The notes under the pieces were generated by a model, which was given only the letters and a program-made list of their open reading frames with translations, did not search any database and was not told the DNA's origin. DNA of 64,000 nucleotides, taken from Palleronia aestuarii. Its GTDB lineage: Bacteria; Pseudomonadota; Alphaproteobacteria; Rhodobacterales; Rhodobacteraceae. Shown here in pieces: positions 23,647-31,892 of the stretch (within the stretch, counting starts at the first letter, position 1; each line of letters starts with the position of its first letter). The stretch is from the NCBI RefSeq assembly GCF_003253995.1, contig NZ_QKZL01000015.1, positions 3,915 to 67,914 on the forward strand, given 5' to 3'. Position numbers and translations under genes: made by a program.

Positions 23647-24840
23647 GTGAAAACCCAATCCAACGAATACCTTGCAAGCCGGCGATGCCCTCCGAGCCCT
23701 GCTTGTCAGCGTGGCATCGGAGCCACGGCAACCTCACGTCAGCGCAAGGACAAGCCTGAAGACACCGACCAGATTGACGTCCGGCCGATCCTCTACAAAG
23801 CCGTCCGGGACGCCGAGTACGTCGAGAAGATTTCGGCAAGGCTGAAAAGCCTTCTGGAAAACCTGATCAGGCATGTCCCGCACGATGCGCCCAGTCCCAT
23901 CAGCCCTGCATCCGTTGAGGCCCTCGTCGATAAGCTCGGCTGCAAGGACCGGGCGCTCCGCTACAAGATCGCCACGCTGGTCGAACTCGGCCTCGTCGAG
24001 AACCGCTGCCTCGGCAACGGCCGCCGGCATGTCCAACGCAACCGGCGCGGCGTAATCGTCCACATCGCCGGGATCGACTTGTCGCCCTTGCTGGAGCAGG
24101 CCGACGACCTCGCCCTCAAAGCTGCGGCGAAGCAGGACAACTACACCCTGCGCGCACAGCTTCGCTACGAAATCTCCTCGAAGCGCGCGCACTTGAAGCG
24201 GATGTTGCACACGGAGACGCTTCCGGATGACCTGATGCGGCGCTGGACCGACTTGCCCCCCGACCTCGCAAAACTCGACCTCGATGAGCTGCGTACGGTT
24301 GGGGATAAGGTCGATCGCCTATTCGACGACATCACGGCTTACCGGCAATTTGGTGCCGGTCGACCGGCAATTTCCGACCCGGCATACATTACAGATCATA
24401 TACCTTCAGAATCCTGTAATCGGACGATACCCGCAGAGAAGAAGGGGAAACCGGAGAACCGGCAGCCCACCGGACCCGCCACCTGTGGCTTGGAGAACGT
24501 AAGCCTCCAACAAGTGCTGCAAGCAGCACCACAGGATTGGCAGGTGGAGATGGCCCTTCACGGGCAGCCGTCGTGGCAGACCTTTGCCGGGGTCGCGTCC
24601 GAGCGGGCCAGATGGCTCGGGATCGACCCGACCGCCTGGTCCATCGCGCAGGCCGCCATCGGTGCGCCCGGCGCCGCCGTCATCGTCATGCTGGGAGATG
24701 CCCAGAGCCTCGAACGGGGTGGAAAGGTCCGATCCGTAGGTGGATGGGTCCGGCGAATGGCGGAACGGGCCGAGAATGGCACCGCGCACCTGAACCGCAC
24801 CCTGTTCGGGTTGCTCAACAAGGAAACCGAGCTGTGCTGA
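23647..24840 (+). CDS. repC: RepC-family plasmid replication initiator
   Basis: This 397-aa replication protein should bind the origin inside its own gene. A winged-helix N-terminal part (about residues 40-150, with SVEALVDKLGCKDRALRYKIATLVELGLVENR) is followed by a helical middle, a variable linker (about 235-290) and the C-terminal RepC domain (SERARWLGIDPTAWSIAQAAIG, VRSVGGWVRRMAE). The GTG at 23647 gives the family's usual length and has AGGA about 8 bases upstream; the open frame extends left to 23377 across the antisense RNA. No repA or repB is adjacent, so this may be a RepC-only module or a rearranged repABC. It overlaps the following nuclease gene. Confidence 0.85.
   Translation: MKTQSNEYLASRRCPPSPACQRGIGATATSRQRKDKPEDTDQIDVRPILYKAVRDAEYVEKISARLKSLLENLIRHVPHDAPSPISPASVEALVDKLGCKDRALRYKIATLVELGLVENRCLGNGRRHVQRNRRGVIVHIAGIDLSPLLEQADDLALKAAAKQDNYTLRAQLRYEISSKRAHLKRMLHTETLPDDLMRRWTDLPPDLAKLDLDELRTVGDKVDRLFDDITAYRQFGAGRPAISDPAYITDHIPSESCNRTIPAEKKGKPENRQPTGPATCGLENVSLQQVLQAAPQDWQVEMALHGQPSWQTFAGVASERARWLGIDPTAWSIAQAAIGAPGAAVIVMLGDAQSLERGGKVRSVGGWVRRMAERAENGTAHLNRTLFGLLNKETELC
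24341..24420. other. oriV: Candidate replication origin inside repC
   Basis: Within repC there is an AT-richer patch. It has a direct repeat ACCGGCAATTT at 24341 and 24363 (22 bases apart) around a perfect 14-bp palindrome (24355-24368). A 7-bp inverted repeat (ATTACAG at 24388-24394, CTGTAAT at 24414-24420) follows. RepABC-type origins lie in such AT-rich patches in the middle of repC. The assignment is inferred. Confidence 0.5.
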
Positions 24841-25370
24841 GGGTTCTTGACCTTATGTCCAGTGGGTTCGGCGCTTTGATCTTGTTTCTCGCGCTAGCCA
24901 CCAGCGTCGGATGGCAGTGGACGTCCGACCGAGCCGACACCGAGCGCCCCCTCACAATCTACGAGGGCGTCCCCACGATCCGCGACGGCGACAACGTGAA
25001 GATCGACGGCGAGAACATCCGCCTGCTCGGCATCGACGCCTGCGAGCTGGGCCAGCCCGCGCGGTTCGCCGGGGCAGAGATCGACTGCGGGATCTGGGCG
25101 CGGGACAGCTTCCGCGAACTGGTCGGGCCGCGCTCCGTGCGCTGCGAAAGCACCGGGCGCGATGTCTACGACCGGCCGCTGGCGATCTGCTATACCGGCG
25201 AGCGCGAGCTCAACCGTGCCCTCGTCGAGAACGGGATTGCGTTCCCCTATGCCCGCGAATCCGATTACCGTGCGGAGGCCAGGGCGGCGCAGGCGGCGGG
25301 ACGCGGCCTCTGGCTCTTCGAGGACGTGGAAGAGCCGTCCGATTATCGGCGACGAAAGAGGAACGAGTGA
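24834..25370 (+). CDS. Secreted or membrane-anchored staphylococcal-nuclease-like protein
   Basis: This 178-aa SNase/thermonuclease-fold protein has an N-terminal hydrophobic segment (GFGALILFLALATSVGW) that would export or anchor it. The nuclease core follows: IRDGDNVKIDGENIRLLGID, then the catalytic-region Glu in DACELGQPARFAG, the STGRDVYDRPLAIC arginine region and a YRAEARAAQAAGRGLW end. The usual Asp-Gly-Asp-Thr is here DGDN, which may affect calcium binding. The GTG at 24834 follows AAGGA and overlaps the repC stop; an ATG at 24855 is the alternative. Such genes are frequent beside conjugation or replication loci, with unknown purpose. Confidence 0.75.
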   Translation: MLRVLDLMSSGFGALILFLALATSVGWQWTSDRADTERPLTIYEGVPTIRDGDNVKIDGENIRLLGIDACELGQPARFAGAEIDCGIWARDSFRELVGPRSVRCESTGRDVYDRPLAICYTGERELNRALVENGIAFPYARESDYRAEARAAQAAGRGLWLFEDVEEPSDYRRRKRNE

Positions 25371-27839
25371 ATGAGCCGGGCCCCGGACGTGGCGGAGAAG
25401 TCCGCTGAGATCTGTTTCGCGGCCATGACCTTTGCAACCGCCGCCGCGGCCGGGATCGCGCCCTTCGTCGTTCCCCTTGCGGTTCTTGCGACCATCGCTC
25501 TGCAGTGGCGCAACGGCAAGCGTGCCGCCTGTGCCAACGCGGCGCGCGACAATGCGCTAGCGGCGTTGTCAGCCAGCCGGGACTTTAGCGACGCGGACCT
25601 GGCCCGGGCCGCGGTTCTGCTGGAGGACCTCAGCCGGACAATCCGCCTCGAGCCGGCCGCCATGATCGCGGCCGCTAGGCCTGGCGGCGCGGCGACGTTC
25701 GAGACGGATCTTGCCCACCACCTCATGCGCGGCCTGAAATTCGACGGGGGGGAGGAGGCTGTCCATCGCGCCATCGAGATCGCCTTCGTCACGGCGATCG
25801 GCACCTGCCGACGGCACCCCGACATCGACCGCGACCTGACGCAGACCTTCCTCATCGAGAGCGCCCGGGACCAGTCCGTCATGTTGGCGCGGCTGGAAGC
25901 GATGAATGCGAAGGTCGACGAGATCCTGCATCGCCTGCGGCAGAGCGGGGCGTTGCAACAGGCCGAAGTAGCCGGGATCACCGGCTTCGCCATCCAGGCG
26001 CTGGCCAAGCGCATCACCCCCGAGGTCGCGGATACCGAGCAGGCCCTTCGTGAACTTGAACACGCGGTCGAGATCGCGGTGCGGGTCCGCGAGGAGGGGC
26101 GGCACGGCTCCAACCTCGGGGATTTCGTCGACGAGGTGCTGCGCCGGTCGGCGGACTTGGCGGGCGAGGGCGATTACGACGCTGCGGATGATGAGATCGA
26201 GAAGGCGCTGCGTCACGAGGCGGAGAAGTCGAAGGCGCGCAAGCTTCGTCTGCTGGAGCGGGGCGTCGACACCGCGCTGCTGCGACGCGATGCGGAAACG
26301 GCGGCGCAGCGTATCGCCCGCCAGGAGGAGCTGGAGCTGCCGGAGGGTGCAGACCTCTGTTCTGCCCTCTTCAGCATTTGCTGCACATGGTACGAACGAG
26401 AACAAAACAAGGGCGTGAACCTCGATCTGGAGGTGGCGATCCAATTGGCGAAGATCGCACGGCAAGCAGCCGTGGGTCCAGACCAGAGTGGTTCTTGCCT
26501 CAACCTCCGTGGAGTCGCGCTTGCGACCCTCGGCAAACGGGAGAGCGTGACGGCACGGCTGGAGGAAGCCGCGTTGACCTTTCAGGCAGCATTGAAGGAG
26601 TTTACCCGCAGTCGCGCACCGCTCGAATGGGCCGGGACACAGAACAACCTCGGCAACGTGCTTCAAATTCTCGGTGAAAGGGAGAGCGGAACGGCGCGTC
26701 TGGAGGAGGCGGTGTTGGCCCACCGGGCGGCGCTGGAGGAACAGACCCGCGATCGGGTGCCGCTCGACTGGGCGATGACACAGATGAACCTTGGCAACGC
26801 GCTTCAGGCCCTCGGTAAACGGGAGAGCGGGACGGCGCGTCTGGAAGAGGCCGTGTTGGCCCACCGGGCGGCGCTGGAGGAGCGGACCCGCGAGCGGGTG
26901 CCGCTCGATTGGGCGATGACGCAGAACAACCTTGGCAGATCGCTCGCGGCCCTCGGCGCTCGGGAAAGCGGTACGGGGCATCTGGAGGAGGCCGTGTCGG
27001 CCTACCGGGCGGCACTGGAGGAACAGACCCGCGAGCGGGTGCCATTAGAATGGGCTATAGCACAGATGAACCTCGGCAACGTACTTACTGCCCTCGGTGC
27101 ACGGGAGAGCGGGACGGCGCGTCTGGAGGAGGCAGTGTCGGCCTGCCAGGCGGCGCTGGAAGAGCGGACCCGCGATCGGATGCCGCTACAATGGGCCGCG
27201 ACGCAGATGAGCCTCGGCAACGCGCTCGCGACCTTAGGCGAACGGGAGAGCGGGACGGCGCGTCTGGAGGAGGCAGTGTCGGCCTACCAGTCGGCGCTGG
27301 AAGAGCGGACCCGCGATCGGGTGCCGCTCGACTGGGCAGATACGCAGACCAACCTAGGCGCTGCCCTCCGGTCCCTCGGCGAGCGGGAAAGCGGGACGAC
27401 GCAGCTGGAGGAATCGGTTGTGGCATACAGAGCGGCATTGGAGGAACAGACCCGCGATCGGGTGCCGCTCGCTTGGGCCACAACACAGAACAACCTTGGC
27501 AACGTGCTTCAGACCCTCGGTGCGCGCGAGAGCGGGACGACGCGTCTGGAGGAGGCGGTATCGGCCTTTCAGGCGGCACTGGAGGAACGGACCCGCGATC
27601 GGGTGCCGCTCGATTGGGCGATGACGCAGATGAACCTTGGCAATGCGCTTGTGATCCTCGGCGCGCGGGAGATCGGGACGACGCGTTTGGAGGAGGCGGT
27701 GTCGGCCTACCAGTCGGCGCTGGAAGAGCTGACGCGCGATCGGGTGCCGCTCCAATGGGAGAAAACCCAGGCCAACCTGAAGATCGCCCTCGATCTGATC
27801 GCAGATCGCAATGCCTGCTCGGAATTGCCCGGATGGTAG
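25371..27839 (+). CDS. Large TPR-repeat protein with N-terminal membrane segment
   Basis: This 822-aa protein starts right after the nuclease stop with an AGAGGA site, so the two are probably co-transcribed. One hydrophobic segment (about 20-45) is followed by a helical region with coiled-coil character (about 150-340). Nine tandem repeats of exactly 46 residues cover about 387-800. Each repeat has the form LGxRESGTxRLEEAVxAxxAALEExTRxRVPLxWAxTQxNLGxxL, a Sel1/TPR-like helix pair. The repeats are highly alike at DNA level (138-bp units), so copy number could vary. It is probably a protein-interaction scaffold; partner unknown. Confidence 0.8.
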   Translation: MSRAPDVAEKSAEICFAAMTFATAAAAGIAPFVVPLAVLATIALQWRNGKRAACANAARDNALAALSASRDFSDADLARAAVLLEDLSRTIRLEPAAMIAAARPGGAATFETDLAHHLMRGLKFDGGEEAVHRAIEIAFVTAIGTCRRHPDIDRDLTQTFLIESARDQSVMLARLEAMNAKVDEILHRLRQSGALQQAEVAGITGFAIQALAKRITPEVADTEQALRELEHAVEIAVRVREEGRHGSNLGDFVDEVLRRSADLAGEGDYDAADDEIEKALRHEAEKSKARKLRLLERGVDTALLRRDAETAAQRIARQEELELPEGADLCSALFSICCTWYEREQNKGVNLDLEVAIQLAKIARQAAVGPDQSGSCLNLRGVALATLGKRESVTARLEEAALTFQAALKEFTRSRAPLEWAGTQNNLGNVLQILGERESGTARLEEAVLAHRAALEEQTRDRVPLDWAMTQMNLGNALQALGKRESGTARLEEAVLAHRAALEERTRERVPLDWAMTQNNLGRSLAALGARESGTGHLEEAVSAYRAALEEQTRERVPLEWAIAQMNLGNVLTALGARESGTARLEEAVSACQAALEERTRDRMPLQWAATQMSLGNALATLGERESGTARLEEAVSAYQSALEERTRDRVPLDWADTQTNLGAALRSLGERESGTTQLEESVVAYRAALEEQTRDRVPLAWATTQNNLGNVLQTLGARESGTTRLEEAVSAFQAALEERTRDRVPLDWAMTQMNLGNALVILGAREIGTTRLEEAVSAYQSALEELTRDRVPLQWEKTQANLKIALDLIADRNACSELPGW

Positions 27840-27890
27840 CAGCCCCTTTTCGGCGACTGCCCGGAATCGACCGATTTAGAACACCCCACG

Positions 27891-27945
27891 TGAACACTGT
27901 TCAAAACCCTCATTTGCGTGGTTACGATCATGTTCAGAAAGAACA
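27891..27945. promoter_or_regulatory. Paired inverted repeats upstream of the resolvase
   Basis: Two related dyads share the half-site TGTTC/GAACA: a perfect palindrome TGAACA-C-TGTTCA at 27891-27903, and TGTTC-N5-GAACA at 27931-27945. They lie in the 120 bases upstream of the serine resolvase and are natural candidates for its res subsites or for an operator. Confidence 0.5.
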
Positions 27946-27960
27946 GGGGATTTTGACGCC

Positions 27961-28566
27961 GTGGCCCGCACCTTCGCCTATCTCCGCGTGTCGACCGCCG
28001 GCCAGACCACCGAGACCCAGAAACGGCAGATCGCGGCGGCCGGGATCGAGGTCGAGGACTACCGTATCATTGCCGAGACCGTCTCGGGCAGCGTCGAGGC
28101 GACGAAGCGTCCGGGCTTCGCGCGGCTCGTCGACCGGCTCGAGCCCGGCGACCTGCTGGTCGTCACGAAGATGGACCGGCTGGGGCGCAACGCGGTGGAC
28201 GTGATGACGACGATCAAGCAGCTGGGAAAGATGTCGGTCCGGGTGAAGAGCCTCGACCTCGGCGACGCGGACCTGACCAGCGCCGCGGGGCGGATGGTCA
28301 CGCAGATCCTGAACGTGGTGGCGCAGTTCGAGCGCGAGCTGATCGTCGAGCGGACGCAGGCCGGCGTCGACCGCGCCCGCGCCCAGGGCAAGCGGCTCGG
28401 CCGGCCGCCGGCCCTCGATCCGGAACGCCGCGCCGAGATCGCGGCCGGGCTGCGGAAAGGCGAGGCGATCTCCGCCCTGGCGCGACGGTTCGGCACCAGC
28501 CGCATGACGGTGCAGCGCATCCGCGACGGGTATGGCAAGGTGAACGCTATAGTCGAGGTAACCTGA
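27961..28566 (+). CDS. Serine recombinase (resolvase/invertase family)
   Basis: This 201-aa small serine recombinase has the catalytic serine in YLRVST (residue 10), the conserved KMDRLGRNA, QFERELIVERTQAG and the long E helix, and a C-terminal helix-turn-helix (AISALARRFGTSRMTVQRIRDG). The start is GTG with GGGGA about 10 bases upstream. No transposase is adjacent, and it differs from the Tn3 TnpR at 45326. A plasmid multimer-resolution system is the likely role. Confidence 0.85.
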   Translation: MARTFAYLRVSTAGQTTETQKRQIAAAGIEVEDYRIIAETVSGSVEATKRPGFARLVDRLEPGDLLVVTKMDRLGRNAVDVMTTIKQLGKMSVRVKSLDLGDADLTSAAGRMVTQILNVVAQFERELIVERTQAGVDRARAQGKRLGRPPALDPERRAEIAAGLRKGEAISALARRFGTSRMTVQRIRDGYGKVNAIVEVT

Positions 28567-28632
28567 GCCAGCTGCATCTTGTTGTCCGGCCGAAGGGGTG
28601 CACTCCAATCTGTGTCGATGAAGAGGAGTTCT

Positions 28633-30222
28633 ATGGAAGCAGACCATAAAGTAGGATCGGTCGATCGGCGGATAGAAGGCGATGGCTCGCACGAAATCCT
28701 CGCGCCCGATCTGATGCACGCGATTCGGCAGATCGAGCGTCTTCGACCCGAGGAGGGCGATCCGGGCGGGATCATGGGGGCGGGGCGTCTGCGGGTCCTG
28801 CAGGATACCGGTCTTCTCAACGACACCGTCGAAGACATCTTCGAGCGTGCGGTGACCTTCGCTCGGCGGATTACCGGATCGAAGGTCTCCCTGTTCTCCC
28901 TCGTGGATGCCGACCGTCAGATCAACAAGGCTCAGGAGGGCCTGAAGGCGCCGCCGGAATTGAAGCGGCAGATGCCGCTCACTCATTCCTTCTGCAAGCA
29001 TGTGGTGACCAGCCGGTCCACCCTGGTCATTCCCGATGCCCGGACCGATCCGCGCGTTCAGGAAAACCCCTCCATTCGGGATCTGGGGATCGTCGGCTAT
29101 CTCGGCGTGCCGATCGCGGCCCCAGGGGGTGAAGTCCTCGGAGCGCTCTGCGCGATCGAGCCTGAGCCCCGGGACTGGACCGATGCCGACGTGCAATCGA
29201 TGCAGGACATCGCCGTCGGCATCGAGAGCGAGATCGCCTTACGGCTCGAATCCTCGATACGCCGCGAACTCTACGCCCGCGTCCTGTCCGAGCAGAGGCG
29301 CTTGAAAACCGTCCTGGAGAGCACCAGCGACAGCGTCTTCCAGATCGATCGCGAGTGGATCGTCACCTACGCCAATTCAAGGACGAAGGATCTGGTGAAG
29401 GACGAACCCCGCTTTGTCGGCGTGGACCTGCGGGACTTCCTGAAAGGCGAAGGAGATGCGTTCCTCGACGCGTACCGCACGGCTTTCAGGACACGGAAAG
29501 CAGGCGCGATCGTTTCGTTCTATGCGCCCTACGATGCTTGGTACGAAGCGCGATATTTTCCGATCGACGACGGCATGATCATCTTTTTCCGGAATTTTTC
29601 CGATCAGAAGGCCGAGGAAACGACACGACTGGTGATGTTCCGCGAACTGCATCACCGCATCCGCAATAATTTCACGCTGTTGAATGGGATGGTATCCCTG
29701 ACCGCGCGATCCAGCACGAGCCTCGCAGAAATGCGTCAGGCGCTCCTGGGACGGATCGCCTCGATGGCGCGGACCCACGAACTGATCTCCCCCGATCTTG
29801 AAACATCCGAAGACAGGCAGATCCCCTTCGAGGCCATCTTGCGCGCTGAAATCGAGCCGTTCGACGGACCTGAACATTCACGGACCAGTCTGACCGGTGC
29901 AGCCTTCTCTGTCGGGCCCGAGACGGCGAAATGCTTTTCCCTGATCCTCCATGAATGGGCGACGAACGCCTCGAAGTACGGGGCGTTCTCCAGTTCCAGT
30001 GGCAAGCTCGAGGTCGACTGGTCCCAGACGGATGAACGACTGGAACTGAGTTGGTCGGAATCGGGCCTCGCAAACATACAGATCCCGACGCGCGAAGGAT
30101 TTGGATCGACATTGACCCGGACGATCGTCGTCTCGAACCTGGACGGTACTTTGGATCGCAATTGGCAAGGTGATGGTCTGAAGATGATTGTCTCGATGCC
30201 GATCGACCCCCTCATTAACTAG
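28633..30222 (+). CDS. GAF-PAS sensor with HWE histidine kinase domain
   Basis: This 529-aa soluble sensor kinase has an N-terminal GAF domain (about 60-205), a PAS domain (about 225-330) and a kinase core. The phospho-acceptor box is MFRELHHRIRNNF (His341). The N box HEWATNASKYGAF and the LELSWSESG motif (W-x-E) are signatures of the HWE family, common in Alphaproteobacteria and often light- or stress-linked. The ATG at 28633 follows a perfect GAGGAG site, better than the ATG 15 bases earlier. No response regulator is adjacent, so it is an orphan; the PAS-LuxR gene at 34429 lacks a receiver domain. No conserved LOV cysteine is evident. Confidence 0.85.
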   Translation: MEADHKVGSVDRRIEGDGSHEILAPDLMHAIRQIERLRPEEGDPGGIMGAGRLRVLQDTGLLNDTVEDIFERAVTFARRITGSKVSLFSLVDADRQINKAQEGLKAPPELKRQMPLTHSFCKHVVTSRSTLVIPDARTDPRVQENPSIRDLGIVGYLGVPIAAPGGEVLGALCAIEPEPRDWTDADVQSMQDIAVGIESEIALRLESSIRRELYARVLSEQRRLKTVLESTSDSVFQIDREWIVTYANSRTKDLVKDEPRFVGVDLRDFLKGEGDAFLDAYRTAFRTRKAGAIVSFYAPYDAWYEARYFPIDDGMIIFFRNFSDQKAEETTRLVMFRELHHRIRNNFTLLNGMVSLTARSSTSLAEMRQALLGRIASMARTHELISPDLETSEDRQIPFEAILRAEIEPFDGPEHSRTSLTGAAFSVGPETAKCFSLILHEWATNASKYGAFSSSSGKLEVDWSQTDERLELSWSESGLANIQIPTREGFGSTLTRTIVVSNLDGTLDRNWQGDGLKMIVSMPIDPLIN

Positions 30223-30438
30223 TGCTTTTGTCAATCGAGCCCGGGGCTTGCAGGATGCGCAGTGGCCATGATCGACCGACGAAATGGCATGAGTTCCGAC
30301 AACCGCGCCGCAACCGACGCTCTCCTGAATTGGGTTCCTCCCGTCCAAGCGGATGCCGCCGCGTGTCTCGCCGCAGTCAGACGATCGCGCAGCGCCGGTC
30401 AATCGTGAGTTCGGCTCGGGCACTTGGAGGCCTGAGCA

Positions 30439-30843
30439 TCAGGCCAGATCGACATCAGCAGCTTCCGCGGCCGATACGAGCGCGCGATCCGCGGTCGCGA
30501 GAGCAACGCCGCGCTCATGAGCCAGGAGAAGATACGCTGCATCGTAGGCCGTGAGACGGTATCGCTCGGCAAGATCAATCAGGCGGGCATCGGCGAAGCC
30601 CCCGACATTCACCGTTTCAATGGGAAGACGACGGAGGCGCAGAAGGCTTGGCACAACCTCCGGAAGCGGTATTCGGCCTCGACGCGCGGCCACCAACAAG
30701 ATGTTCCGCAATTCGTGCCAAAGAAGTTCCGGGGCCAATGCGCCTTCTGACGCCACACGCCGCAGAACTGCGTCGGCCTTGTCCGAGCTTTCATCTGGTA
30801 GAACCCAAGCGGCGGCTACGGACGCATCGACGACAATCGCCAT
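30439..30843 (-). CDS. vapC: VapC-type PIN-domain toxin
   Basis: This 134-aa PIN RNase has the acidic residues MAIVVDASVAAAW (Asp6), WHELRN (Glu near 45), LTAYDAAYL (Asp near 100) and LATADRAL (Asp near 118), all four expected for Mg-dependent RNA cleavage by VapC. It is encoded directly after its antitoxin (7-base gap). Plasmid stabilisation is the usual role. Confidence 0.9.
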   Translation of the reverse strand: MAIVVDASVAAAWVLPDESSDKADAVLRRVASEGALAPELLWHELRNILLVAARRGRIPLPEVVPSLLRLRRLPIETVNVGGFADARLIDLAERYRLTAYDAAYLLLAHERGVALATADRALVSAAEAADVDLA

Positions 30844-30850
30844 CAGAACC

Positions 30851-31090
30851 TTAGCGCCGACCGGCGTCGCGCCAGGAGATCAGCTCCTCGGAACTCGTCG
30901 TCGACAAGGCCGATCTGGCCATCAGAATGTCGGCAACAGCACTATCGGCATCGCTATGGCGCTTCACCGAGATGAGGCGGGCAACGGGAGTGTCACCGCG
31001 GGCGATGGTGACTTCTTCGCCAGCCTCGACGAGCGCGATGAGTTCGGAGAGCCGCGTTTTGGCTTCGCCGGTTTTTATCACGAAGCTCAT
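30851..31090 (-). CDS. vapB: Phd/YefM-type antitoxin
   Basis: This 79-aa antitoxin has an N-terminal DNA-binding and dimerisation part with the family pattern EAKTRLSELIALVEAGEEVTIARGDTPVARL. A helical C-terminal tail (about 45-79) should block the PIN toxin. I chose the ATG at 31090; an ATG at 31099 would add three residues. A perfect palindrome overlapping the promoter (31149-31169) is the likely autorepression site. Confidence 0.85.
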   Translation of the reverse strand: MSFVIKTGEAKTRLSELIALVEAGEEVTIARGDTPVARLISVKRHSDADSAVADILMARSALSTTSSEELISWRDAGRR

Positions 31091-31128
31091 CTCGATCATT
31101 CCGCGTTGGTTTATACCTCTACGCCTAG

Positions 31129-31169
31129 CCAATAAGCCCAATCCTATGCTTGGTCAAGTCTTGACCAAG
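31129..31169 (-). promoter_or_regulatory. Toxin-antitoxin promoter with palindromic operator
   Basis: CTTGGTCAAG-T-CTTGACCAAG at 31149-31169 is a perfect 10-bp-arm palindrome. Its left half contains the minus-strand -35 TTGACC (31157-31152), followed after 17 bases by TATTGG (31134-31129). Transcription would start about 25-30 bases before the antitoxin ATG. Occupying the palindrome would block the promoter, as in autoregulated TA systems. Confidence 0.75.
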
Positions 31170-31226
31170 AACGTCGTATAATTTGGTTTATGTTGTGTTG
31201 GCAATCTGATCCTAGCCTTATTCGTC

Positions 31227-31601
31227 CTATCGAGTTCTTGACGCCTTTTCTGTGCGACGGTCAGTAGCGAAGTCCTGCGCGGCGGCCTGCTGCTGGACCT
31301 GTTGGTACTCCTTTCGGCAGCGTCCGAGTTGGGCCTGCGCGGCGATACTTCCGAGCTTGCTTGAAATTGAACCCGCCCGACCTGGAACGATGGCGCCGAT
31401 CAATCCCACGCCCTGGCTGGTGCCATTGTAATCTGCCTCGCAGCGGCGATCGTGGTCGGCAAGGGTACGTCGCACCTGCTCCTCGCTGGTGGATATTGGA
31501 GCCTTCACAACCTTTGCCGAGCTTGACGGCAAGGCAGTCGCGGATGTTTCGGCGCATCCTCCGATACAGGCCACGGCGATGATGGCAGACAATGGTTTCA
31601 C
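31227..31601 (-). CDS. Small putative lipoprotein
   Basis: This 124-aa protein starts at GTG (31601) after an AGAGG site, followed by a short signal peptide ending in ACIGGC, a lipobox with the lipidated Cys near residue 16. The mature part has a charged helical stretch (STSEEQVRRTLADHDRRCEAD), a glycine-containing hydrophobic segment (GVGLIGAIVPGRAGS) and a Gln-rich helix. Family not recognised. It faces away from the toxin-antitoxin pair. Confidence 0.6.
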   Translation of the reverse strand: MKPLSAIIAVACIGGCAETSATALPSSSAKVVKAPISTSEEQVRRTLADHDRRCEADYNGTSQGVGLIGAIVPGRAGSISSKLGSIAAQAQLGRCRKEYQQVQQQAAAQDFATDRRTEKASRTR

Positions 31602-31892
31602 GGCTGAGCCTCTTTTCCGGAGAATGCTGCAGGGGAGCTCGTTCACAGGTCTGAGCCTCGATGCCGACGCAAGCCGGATCCAAGAGGGCCGGATCCGAGA
31701 CAAGCCATGGAGAGCTCAGTCCGGATGTCGTCCAGTCTTCCAAGTCCAAGTTCGCTTCAATCAGGTGCCGATCCGGGACTTGACGGCGTTGCCGATAAGA
31801 TCAGCCCGGATCGTCTCGGAAGTCGGTCAGTCGTCGTCCGGCAGGTCTTCTCCGGCCGGAAGAAACCGGAGAAGGACCGGGTCAGGGGAGCT
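31602..31892. other. Intergenic stretch without a supported gene
   Basis: Between the lipoprotein start and the end of the stress operon I see no ribosome site plus reading frame. The right part (about 31830-31900) is rich in CCGG/GGTCGG words and may hold the operon's terminator, but no clean stem and T-tract is present. Confidence 0.4.

Noticed and set aside
26529-27780. Tandem repeats considered as CRISPR or non-coding minisatellite
   Set aside because: Units are 138 bp, in frame, and translate into regular TPR-like repeats without spacers.
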